This document shows positions 1 through 5,447 of a stretch of DNA of 5,447 nucleotides, one piece after another. Position 1 is the first letter of the stretch; every line of letters begins with the position of its first letter. Source of the DNA: Pseudomonadota bacterium. GTDB taxonomy: Bacteria > Pseudomonadota > Alphaproteobacteria > Sphingomonadales > Sphingomonadaceae. The stretch lies in assembly GCA_029781465.1 (NCBI GenBank), contig JAKOWQ010000390.1, positions 1 through 5,447 on the forward strand, in the 5' to 3' direction. The position numbers and the translations under genes were made by a program. The notes under the pieces are model-generated. The model saw only the letters and a list, made by a program, of their open reading frames with translations. It searched no databases and was not told the DNA's origin.

Positions 1-470
1 TGCTCTGGCCGGGCGTGTGCATCGTCCACGAGGCCTTCAGCGAAACCGAGCTGCTCAAGCTCAAGGCCAAGCACCCGCACGCGCCGGTGGCAGCGCACCC
101 CGAATGCCCGCCCAGCATCATCGACCATGCCGACTATGTCGGCTCGACCAGCGGGATCCTGGGTTTCGCCAAGTCCTTCCCCGGCGACACCCTGATCGTC
201 GCGACCGAACCGCACATCATCCACCAGATGGAAAAGGCCCTGCCCGGCAAGACCTTCATCGGCGCGCCCGGCGCCGACGGCCAGTGCAGCTGCAACATCT
301 GCCCCTACATGGCGCTCAACACCCTGGAAAAGCTCTACCTCACCCTGCGCGACCTCAAGCCCCGGATCGAGATCGAGGAAGGCCTGCGCCTGCGCGCCAA
401 GCGAAGCCTCGACAAGATGCTGGAAATGGCCAGCGCGAGCGTGGGCAAGGGGGATTTGGGGGGGCGGTGA
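1..470 (+). CDS. nadA: Quinolinate synthase NadA, C-terminal part (5' end cut by window edge)
   Basis: NadA condenses iminoaspartate with dihydroxyacetone phosphate to give quinolinate, a step of de novo NAD synthesis in the cytoplasm, using a [4Fe-4S] cluster. The reading frame is open from base 3 and ends at TGA 468-470; about 156 codons are visible, roughly the last 45% of a typical protein. The opening LWPGVCIVHEAF matches the conserved NadA segment before the middle cluster cysteine. HPECP (Cys at 105-107) fits the second cluster ligand. GSTSGILGFAK and IVATEPHIIHQM follow the usual order. CSCNICPYM (Cys codons at 285, 291 and 300) carries the third ligand, most likely the Cys before PYM, and LNTLEKLYLTL is the usual C-terminal stretch. 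The first ligand lies outside the window. The tail ends in a Gly-rich stretch encoded by a G run. The stop overlaps the start of the next gene by one base. Family assignment is secure. Confidence 0.96.
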   Translation, partial: LWPGVCIVHEAFSETELLKLKAKHPHAPVAAHPECPPSIIDHADYVGSTSGILGFAKSFPGDTLIVATEPHIIHQMEKALPGKTFIGAPGADGQCSCNICPYMALNTLEKLYLTLRDLKPRIEIEEGLRLRAKRSLDKMLEMASASVGKGDLGGR

Positions 471-1351
471 TGCGCCTGGCAGCTCTAGCCCCGCTTGTGC
501 TTGCGGGAGCCTGCGGGACGGCTTCGCCCGGCGCTCTCGAACCGGGGGTGTCGGACGGATTCGGCGGCCCCCGACCGGTCTCCATCACCGGATACGCAGG
601 CGATGCGATGGAGCCGTTTCTGTCCCGCGATGGCTCGGTTCTGTTCTTCAACAATTCCAACGCACCCGACGCACAGACCGACCTGCACTGGGCAGAGCGC
701 AAGGACGATCTGACCTTTCGCTATCGCGGACTGGTTCGCGGCGCGAACAGCCCAGCCCTCGATGCAGTCGCGACGATGTCAGCAACCGGGCTGTTGTGCT
801 TTGTTTCAACCCGATCCTACTTTGAAACCTTGGGGTCGGTCTATTGCGGCAAATGGCGCGATGGCGCGGTGACCGACCTGGCCTTGCAGGACCGGCTTTC
901 GCTGAAAAAGCTGGGCCGCCTGGTATTTGATGTCGAATTGTCCCGCGATGGCGAAATTGCTGTGTTCGCGGATGGAACCTTTTCTGGCGGCCCGGTTCCC
1001 GACGCTGCCGACTTGCGCCTGGCCCGCCGGGACGGCGCCGGGTATCGTTACGCGCCAGAGGACGAGCGAAGGCTCGCGGCGGTCAATACCGGCGATCTTG
1101 AATATGCGGCGGCGCTCTCCCCCGATGGCAAGGTACTGGCCTTCACCCGCGCCAGCAAGTTAGGTCCGGTGCTGCAGACCAGCGTGTGGATTTCGCGACT
1201 GGGCAACGATGGCACTTTCGGTCCTCCGCAAAGGATTTCCGCAATTTCGGGAGAGGCCGCGGAAGCCCCCACATTCTCTCCTGATGGCCGCGCGCTCTAT
1301 TATCACGTCAAGGTCGGCGGACGCTATGCGATCCGGCGGGTCAGCCGGTAG
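470..1351 (+). CDS. Predicted lipoprotein with TolB-like PD40 beta-propeller repeats
   Basis: This 293-residue protein has no assigned function. Its N-terminus MRLAALAPLVLAGAC has a positive residue, a short hydrophobic core and Cys15 preceded by L-A-G-A. That fits a relaxed lipobox, although -3 is Ala rather than the preferred Leu, so cleavage by signal peptidase I is possible instead. Residue +2 is Gly, with no inner-membrane retention Asp. Four PD40 (WD40-like, TolB-type) motifs are visible: LSRDGSVLFF (about 51-60), LSRDGEIAVF (157-166), LSPDGKVLAF (216-225) and FSPDGRALYY (269-278), with a degenerate copy near 98-113. Such repeats form propeller blades used for periplasmic or envelope protein contacts. 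The ATG at 470 shares its A with the nadA stop (TGATG), which favours this start and coupled translation. Base composition is locally less GC-rich than its neighbours (31 of 60 G+C in 781-840). The propeller fold is well supported; a partner or ligand cannot be read from the sequence. Confidence 0.85.
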   Translation: MRLAALAPLVLAGACGTASPGALEPGVSDGFGGPRPVSITGYAGDAMEPFLSRDGSVLFFNNSNAPDAQTDLHWAERKDDLTFRYRGLVRGANSPALDAVATMSATGLLCFVSTRSYFETLGSVYCGKWRDGAVTDLALQDRLSLKKLGRLVFDVELSRDGEIAVFADGTFSGGPVPDAADLRLARRDGAGYRYAPEDERRLAAVNTGDLEYAAALSPDGKVLAFTRASKLGPVLQTSVWISRLGNDGTFGPPQRISAISGEAAEAPTFSPDGRALYYHVKVGGRYAIRRVSR

Positions 1352-1362
1352 CTCAGGCTACC
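1347..1362. terminator. Perfect hairpin across convergent stop codons, possible bidirectional terminator
   Basis: GGTAGC (1347-1352), loop TCAG, GCTACC (1357-1362) form a perfect 6-bp stem. The left arm contains the TAG stop of the lipoprotein gene and the right arm contains the TAG stop of the DUF885 gene on the opposite strand. The two genes end only 6 bp apart, so a shared transcription end is expected here. No T-tract follows in either direction, so it is not a classical intrinsic terminator. It could instead protect 3' ends or be a chance palindrome. Confidence 0.4.
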
Positions 1363-3157
1363 CCACCGGAAACCCGAACATCAGCGCGCGCACGTATTTC
1401 ACCGGGGGTGAGCCGTGGGCCAGCACCGCGTCGTTGTAGCGGCGCAGGGTGAAGTCCTTGCCCCAGCGCTGCTTCGCTTCCTCGCGCAGCGCCTGGTGTT
1501 CGGTATAGCCGGTGAAATAGCTCAGCAGCTGCACCGACGAGAGGCTGGCGCGGATCCACTTTCCGGCGGCTTCGCGCTCTTGCTGGAAGGCGCCGTTCAT
1601 CATCAGGTCCATCGCCTCCTCGCGGCTCATCCCCTCGGTCTGGATGCCGATGTCGAGCAGGGTGTTGGTGATCGAGCGCAGCCGCATCTTGAGCACGGTG
1701 AGCTGGAATAGCGGATCGCCGCCAAGGTAGCCCTCGTCCTTCATCACCCCTTCTGCATAGACCGCCCAGCCTTCCACGAACGGCCCCGAAGATAGCAGCG
1801 CGCGCAGCGTGCCGGGAAAGCGGTTCGAGTGATCGAGCTGGAGGTAGTGCCCCGGCATCGCTTCATGGATCGACAGATCGTGGATCATGTATTCGTTGTA
1901 TTCGGCCAGGAAGCTTTGCGCCTGCTGGTCGCTCCACTCCTCGGGGATCGGGCTGACCGCGTAGAAATTGGCCTCGCCGCGTTCGAGCGGTCCGGGCGAA
2001 TCGTTATAGGCCACCGCGTTGCCCTGCTGGAATTTGGGCATGGTGATCACCTTCACCGGCCCATCGGGCATGCGGATGAAGCCCTTTTCGCGCACGAAGG
2101 CGGTCGCCTCGGCCAGGGTCTCGCGGGCGCGCTTTTCCAGCTCGGCGCGCGGCGGATGCTTGGCGTAGGACAGCTTGAGCGCGGCCTCGATCGCCGCCTG
2201 CTGCTGGGCCGGGGTTGGATCGTCGGGCAGCGCGGGCGCATCGGCGCGCCCGGCCAGCACCCGGCGCGAAAGCGCGTACATCTCGGCCCGGGTCTCGGCC
2301 TTGGCCTTGAGCGCGCGTGCCTTGAGCTCGGGCCGGGTCAGATCGCTCATCAGCGCGAACTTCATCTTCTGATCATAGAGCCGGGTGCCGAGCCGGAACT
2401 CACCCTTGGCCTGCGGCACCAGCACGGTGTCGAGCCACGTCTGCTGCTGTGCGACGGCGGCTTTGAGACCGGCCAGCGCCGCATCGAAGCGCGCCCGCTC
2501 GGCCGGGGCGAGAACATCGGCATGCGGGGCGAGCATCCCCTCGGCAATCTCGACGATCCCGGCGTTCTGCCGGGCGACGGTCTGGGCATGGACCGGGGGC
2601 ACCCGCGCGGGGACCAGCTGCGCCCGGCTGGCCTTGAGGAAAGCAGGCAGCGCCTCCATCCGCGCGGTTGCGGCCTTCAGCCGCACGTCCCACGGCGCGA
2701 AATCGCGCGCGGCGAGGGTATAGAGCGATCCGGCGGCGATATCGTTGTAGATCTGCGGGTTCCAGGCCCAGTCCCGCAGGGTCAGATCGCTCCACAGCCG
2801 ATAGCGCAGCTCGTTGACCAGAAGGGCATGGTCGACCTGGTTGTCGCGGTTGAGCCGGGCCGGATCGATCGCACCGAGCCGGGCGAGCAGGGTCTGCCAT
2901 TCGCGCTGGCGCGCCGCGCGGCCGGTGGCTGTGATGTCGGGCAAACGATCGTCATAGCGGTGCTCACCCAATTGGGTCGCATCGACCGGTGAGAGGCGGG
3001 TGAGCGAGGCGATGAAGCGATCGCCCAGCGCCTTGAAGGCAAGGTCGGCCTGCATCGTCGCGGCGAGCGGCGCGGGCGGCTGTTTTGCCTGGCCGGGAAA
3101 GGCGGCGAAGGCCAGCGCGGCAAGCGGCAGCGCGGCAAGGAACGGGCGGATTTTCAT
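1358..3157 (-). CDS. Secreted DUF885 family protein, putative zinc metallopeptidase
   Basis: This 599-residue protein belongs to the DUF885 family (about 550-620 residues), whose substrates are largely unknown. Residues 1-24 (MKIRPFLAALPLAALAFAAF then PGQA) form a Sec signal peptide with likely cleavage after an A-x-A-like site, so it should act in the periplasm or outside the cell. The hallmark HEAMPGHYLQ at 431-440 is an HExxPGH motif (His431, Glu432, His437) resembling zinc peptidase active sites. EGWAVYAE (462-469) gives a downstream Glu that could be the third ligand. The C-terminal signature is present: SYFTGYTEH near 546-554 and YNDAVLAHGSPP at 574-585. No frameshift is seen. The ATG at 3157 is preceded by GGGAG at 3167-3171 with 9-base spacing and begins exactly at the signal peptide; a TTG 30 bases upstream is less likely. 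It lies 51 bp downstream of the EamA transporter gene, probably in one transcript. Peptidase activity is inferred from the motif, not demonstrated. Confidence 0.93.
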   Translation of the reverse strand: MKIRPFLAALPLAALAFAAFPGQAKQPPAPLAATMQADLAFKALGDRFIASLTRLSPVDATQLGEHRYDDRLPDITATGRAARQREWQTLLARLGAIDPARLNRDNQVDHALLVNELRYRLWSDLTLRDWAWNPQIYNDIAAGSLYTLAARDFAPWDVRLKAATARMEALPAFLKASRAQLVPARVPPVHAQTVARQNAGIVEIAEGMLAPHADVLAPAERARFDAALAGLKAAVAQQQTWLDTVLVPQAKGEFRLGTRLYDQKMKFALMSDLTRPELKARALKAKAETRAEMYALSRRVLAGRADAPALPDDPTPAQQQAAIEAALKLSYAKHPPRAELEKRARETLAEATAFVREKGFIRMPDGPVKVITMPKFQQGNAVAYNDSPGPLERGEANFYAVSPIPEEWSDQQAQSFLAEYNEYMIHDLSIHEAMPGHYLQLDHSNRFPGTLRALLSSGPFVEGWAVYAEGVMKDEGYLGGDPLFQLTVLKMRLRSITNTLLDIGIQTEGMSREEAMDLMMNGAFQQEREAAGKWIRASLSSVQLLSYFTGYTEHQALREEAKQRWGKDFTLRRYNDAVLAHGSPPVKYVRALMFGFPVG

Positions 3158-3208
3158 GCAGGGGTTCTCCCGGCTGGAGCGGTGCAATGCCAGCAGGCTA
3201 GCCCAGCA

Positions 3209-4099
3209 TCACTCCTGCGTCGAGCGGGCCAGCGCCAGCCCGGCGGCGACCAGCCCCATGCCGAGGAAATCGAGCGGCGCCAGCGTCTCGCCAAAGGCCA
3301 GCCACCCCGCCGCGACCGAGATCGCCGGCTGGGTCAGCAGGGCCAGGCCGAAAACCAGCGAGGAAAAATGACGCAGCGCGAAGATCAGCAGCCCTTGTCC
3401 GACGATCTGGCTGAACATCGCCAGCGCGATCACCGGCCACCAGGTCTGCGGCCAGAACGGCTCGCCCAGCAGCAGCGCGATTGCCAGCAGCACGGGCAGT
3501 CCCGCCACGCTCGACCAGGCGACCAGCGCCCAGTTGCCCAGGCTGGCGCGCGGCTTCTGCAGCAGGATGATGTAACCGGCATAGAGCAGCCCGGCGGCGA
3601 GGCAGAACAGATCGCCCAGCAGCGTTGCCTTGCCGATCTCAAGGCTGCGGCCCATCAGCACCGCGGCCCCCAGAACCGCCAGCGCGAAGGCCAGCCATTC
3701 GTTGCGGCGCGGGGCACGCTGCAGCGCCCACAGCCCCCAGGCCATCACGATCAGGCTGCCCGAATTGCCGAACAACGAGGCGTTGCCCAGCCGGGTCAGC
3801 CCGATCCCCAGATGCCAGGCACCCAGATCGAGCGCGAAGAACACCCCGGCGCCCAGGATCGCCAGCCACACCGCCGGGCGATAGCCGCTCAGCTTCTGCC
3901 TGTTGCTCCGCGCCAGCAGGGCAAGCAGCGGCACTGCCAGCGCCAGCCGCCAGAACGCGGCCGAAACCGGCCCGCTATCGGCCAGCCGTACAAAATAGGG
4001 GCCCAGCGCGAGCGCGGCGTTGCCGCCCAGCAGCGCGGCGAAATGCCACGCGTTCCAGCTCCGCTCGCCCCTTGCACTCTCCCCCGTTGCAATGCCCAT
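3209..4099 (-). CDS. EamA (DMT superfamily) inner-membrane transporter
   Basis: A 296-residue, very hydrophobic protein with about ten predicted membrane helices, the usual size and layout of drug/metabolite transporters (RhaT/YdcZ-like EamA proteins), which typically export amino acids, metabolites or drugs by proton-coupled transport. Helices are visible at roughly 18-38, 45-64, 75-93, 101-125, 133-150, 159-180, 190-211, 220-241, 246-268 and 274-291. The two EamA repeats can be recognised: the second begins near GDLFCLAAGLLYAGY and ends with the typical WLAFGETLAPLDFLG followed by a last helix. The substrate cannot be predicted. Start choice: two in-frame ATGs lie 6 bases apart (4105 and 4099). 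TAAGG at 4107-4111 sits 7 bases from the ATG at 4099 but only 1 base from that at 4105, so 4099 is preferred. It is transcribed divergently from the ene-reductase and leads into the DUF885 gene. Confidence 0.93.
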   Translation of the reverse strand: MGIATGESARGERSWNAWHFAALLGGNAALALGPYFVRLADSGPVSAAFWRLALAVPLLALLARSNRQKLSGYRPAVWLAILGAGVFFALDLGAWHLGIGLTRLGNASLFGNSGSLIVMAWGLWALQRAPRRNEWLAFALAVLGAAVLMGRSLEIGKATLLGDLFCLAAGLLYAGYIILLQKPRASLGNWALVAWSSVAGLPVLLAIALLLGEPFWPQTWWPVIALAMFSQIVGQGLLIFALRHFSSLVFGLALLTQPAISVAAGWLAFGETLAPLDFLGMGLVAAGLALARSTQE

Positions 4100-4105
4100 G
4101 GCCAT

Positions 4106-4154
4106 GCCTTAGCGACCGCAAACGGATTGCAAAACGAAATCGACGGAGGATGCC
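4106..4154. promoter_or_regulatory. Divergent intergenic region between EamA transporter and ene-reductase genes
   Basis: This 49-base gap should hold or adjoin promoters for both divergent units. It is AT-richer than its surroundings around 4119-4140. It contains the TAAGG of the transporter (minus strand) and the GGAGGA of the ene-reductase. Two near-identical direct units, GCAAACG (4118-4124) and GCAAAACG (4129-4136), are visible. I find no convincing -35/-10 pair in either direction. A promoter for the ene-reductase may lie inside the first codons of the transporter gene. Confidence 0.35.
4145..4150 (+). promoter_or_regulatory. Ribosome binding site that fixes the TTG start of the ene-reductase
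   Basis: GGAGGA lies 4 bases before TTG 4155. In-frame codons between the upstream stop TAG (4110-4112) and 4155 include no ATG or GTG, so TTG is the only start able to give the full conserved N-terminus. The last A of this site begins an out-of-frame ATG (4150-4152), which is too close to use it and opens only 22 codons. Confidence 0.75.
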
Positions 4155-5246
4155 TTGCACGAAGCGCTTTTCACCCCGGTGCGCCTGGGCGCGATCGAGG
4201 CGCCCAACCGGATCCTGATGGCGCCGCTGACCCGTGGCCGCGCCGATCCGGGAGCAATGCCCAATGCGCGGATCGCCGAATACTATCGCCAGCGCGCCTC
4301 GGCCGGGCTGATCATCTCCGAGGCGACCCCGATCAGCGTCGAGGGCTATGGCTGGCACGCTGCCCCGGCGATCTACAGCGACGAGCAGGCCGAAGCCTGG
4401 AAGCCGGTGACCGAGGCGGTCCACCAGGCCGGCGGGCGGATCGTGCTGCAGCTCTGGCACATGGGGCGGATCGTCCACTCGGACTATCTGGGCGGCCAGC
4501 CGCCGGTTTCGGCCTCGGCCACCACGGCGCCCGACCATGCCCACACCCCGACCGGGCGCCAGCCGCACGTTCAGGCCCGCGCCGCAACCCTCGACGATAT
4601 CAGCCGGATCATTGACGATTACGGCAAGGCCGCCGCGCGCGCCCGCGCCGCCGGGTTCGACGGGGTGCAGCTCCACGGTGCCAACGGCTATCTGATCGAC
4701 CAGTTCCTGCGCGCCAGCACCAACCTGCGCGACGACGATTATGGCGGCCCGGTCGAGAATCGCACCCGGCTGATGCGCGAAGTGCTCGAGCGGCTGATCG
4801 CGGTGTGGGATGCGGGTCACGTCTCGATCCGGCTTTCCCCCAACGGCGATACCCAGGGCTGCGACGATCCCGATCCCGCCAGCCTGTTCGGCCACGCCGC
4901 CAAGGTTTGCCAGGAGCTGGGGATCGGCTTCGTCGAGCTGCGCCAGCCCGGCCCCGAAGGCACTTTCGGGCGCACCGATGTGCCCAAGCAGGACGCGGTG
5001 ATCCGCGCCGCCTACAAGGGAACGCTGGTGCTCAACAGCGATTACACCGCCGAAGCGGCCGAGGCCGATGTGGTCTCGGGCCGGTGCGATGCGGTCAGCT
5101 TTGGCCGCCCGTTCATTTCCAATCCCGATCTGCCCTGGCGGATCCGCAACGGCGCCGAATGGGCACCCAACGCTAACGTCCCGCAAAGCTGGTATCTGCC
5201 AGGAGAGGCGGGCTATATCGATTACCCGGCCTTGCAACCGGGATAA
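4155..5246 (+). CDS. Old Yellow Enzyme family ene-reductase (NemA/xenobiotic reductase-like alkene reductase)
   Basis: A 363-residue FMN-dependent oxidoreductase that reduces activated C=C bonds (enones, enals, maleimides) and sometimes nitro compounds, with NAD(P)H, in the cytoplasm. The length matches the family (about 365). The N-terminus LFTPVRLGAIEAPNRILMAPLTR carries the flavin-contacting Thr26. QLWHMGR (99-105) includes the conserved Gln and Trp. HGANGYLIDQFL (174-185) gives the substrate-binding pair His174/Asn177 and the likely proton donor Tyr179. DDYGGPVENR follows at 194-203. Arg226 in SIRLSP and SFGRPFISNPDLP (315-327) fit the FMN and phosphate sites, and the protein ends in the usual YIDYPAL. 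The TTG start has a strong Shine-Dalgarno sequence and no alternative in-frame ATG. The CitE-like gene follows after 16 bases, so cotranscription is likely. The natural substrate is unknown. Family assignment is secure; the exact subtype (nemA or other) is not. Confidence 0.95.
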   Translation: MHEALFTPVRLGAIEAPNRILMAPLTRGRADPGAMPNARIAEYYRQRASAGLIISEATPISVEGYGWHAAPAIYSDEQAEAWKPVTEAVHQAGGRIVLQLWHMGRIVHSDYLGGQPPVSASATTAPDHAHTPTGRQPHVQARAATLDDISRIIDDYGKAAARARAAGFDGVQLHGANGYLIDQFLRASTNLRDDDYGGPVENRTRLMREVLERLIAVWDAGHVSIRLSPNGDTQGCDDPDPASLFGHAAKVCQELGIGFVELRQPGPEGTFGRTDVPKQDAVIRAAYKGTLVLNSDYTAEAAEADVVSGRCDAVSFGRPFISNPDLPWRIRNGAEWAPNANVPQSWYLPGEAGYIDYPALQPG

Positions 5247-5262
5247 CAAGGGGTTCGCGAAG

Positions 5263-5447
5263 ATGGCGGTGCGCTCGTGGCTGTTCATTCCCGGGGATAG
5301 CGAGAAGAAGCTGTCCAAGGCGGTCGGCACCGGTGCCGATGTGGTGATCCTCGATCTTGAGGATTCGGTCGCCCACGAGAACAAGGCCCAGGCCCGCCAG
5401 CTGACCCGCGAATGGCTGAGCGCGCACCGCCAGGTGGTGACCGAGGG
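5263..5447 (+). CDS. HpcH/HpaI aldolase/citrate lyase (CitE-like) family protein, N-terminal part (cut by right edge)
   Basis: The ATG at 5263 opens a frame that runs off the right edge after 61 codons. The start MAVRSWLFIPGDSEKKLSKA is the family's conserved N-terminal RSxLFxPG segment, and GADVVILDLEDSVAHENKAQAR (residues 24-45) is the second TIM-barrel strand and following loop of CitE-like enzymes. Members cleave or form C-C bonds of acyl-CoA substrates (citryl-CoA, malyl-CoA, beta-methylmalyl-CoA) or hydrolyse malyl-CoA. Full proteins are usually about 270-320 residues, so about four fifths are missing, including the Mg2+-binding acidic residues, and the substrate cannot be decided. AAGGGG at 5248-5253 lies 9 bases before the ATG. 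The short 16-base gap from the ene-reductase gene suggests one operon and a shared catabolic role, which is inference. Confidence 0.9.
   Translation, partial: MAVRSWLFIPGDSEKKLSKAVGTGADVVILDLEDSVAHENKAQARQLTREWLSAHRQVVTE

Noticed and set aside
17..469. N-terminal extension of the lipoprotein frame through nadA
   Set aside because: The 151 extra residues are Arg/Pro-rich and out of frame within nadA, and the lipoprotein signal peptide begins exactly at the ATG at 470.
1829..2992. A 387-codon open frame on the + strand, antisense to the DUF885 gene
   Set aside because: Its translation is rich in Arg, Gly, Leu and His with no recognisable domain or signal. It mirrors a well-supported gene on the other strand, as expected from high third-position GC.
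3158..3187. TTG start at 3187 for the DUF885 protein, adding 10 residues
   Set aside because: The added residues precede an ideal signal peptide, and the ATG at 3157 has a GGGAG site with 9-base spacing.
3173..3194. GCTGG/CCAGC inverted repeat as a transporter gene terminator
   Set aside because: The stem is only 5 bp with a 12-base loop and no T-tract, so it is not distinguishable from chance in this GC-rich DNA.
3182..4615. A 477-codon + strand frame crossing the transporter gene and running into the ene-reductase
   Set aside because: The translation is Gln/Arg/Pro-rich and low in complexity, and it overlaps two clear genes in other frames. It is a GC-bias shadow.
3975..5384. A 469-codon - strand frame opposite the ene-reductase
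   Set aside because: Antisense to a gene with intact catalytic motifs; the protein has no recognisable family features and overlaps the start of the transporter.
1..5447. Mobile elements, tRNA or rRNA genes, CRISPR arrays, toxin-antitoxin or defence genes
   Set aside because: No terminal inverted repeats, transposase motifs, cloverleaf-like sequence, spaced direct repeats or defence domains were seen, and nearly all of the window is filled by recognised genes.

Overview
The window is a dense, GC-rich bacterial chromosomal segment. Its gene content and codon usage fit an alphaproteobacterium, most plausibly of the Sphingomonadales (Novosphingobium/Erythrobacter type). That placement is inferred from the style of the proteins and the GC bias; no marker gene proves it. 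There are no RNA genes, insertion sequences, CRISPR arrays or phage genes. I see ordinary housekeeping and metabolic genes and did not find a convincing undescribed system.

Layout, left to right. (1) Bases 1-470 (+) hold the C-terminal part of quinolinate synthase NadA, cut by the left edge. (2) A small predicted lipoprotein with TolB-type PD40 beta-propeller repeats (470-1351, +) starts on the last base of the nadA stop codon, so the two are probably translationally coupled. (3) Facing it, only 6 bp away, is a secreted DUF885 protein with an HExxPGH putative metallopeptidase motif (1358-3157, -). A perfect 6-bp hairpin spans both convergent stop codons. (4) Upstream of it on the same strand, 51 bp away, is a ten-helix EamA/DMT-family transporter (3209-4099, -). 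(5) A short divergent gap (about 50 bp) separates this from an Old Yellow Enzyme family ene-reductase (4155-5246, +), which starts with TTG behind a strong Shine-Dalgarno sequence. (6) Sixteen bases later begins an HpcH/HpaI (CitE-like) aldolase/lyase gene (5263 to the right edge, +).

Three transcription units are suggested: nadA plus the lipoprotein (+), the EamA transporter plus the DUF885 protein (-), and the ene-reductase plus the CitE-like lyase (+). The last pair suggests a small catabolic operon acting on an unsaturated carbonyl or acyl-CoA substrate, which is inference from gene adjacency. Nothing visible links the three units functionally. The points most worth checking are the TTG start of the ene-reductase, the hairpin holding both convergent stop codons, the nadA-lipoprotein overlap and the uncharacterised DUF885 protein.
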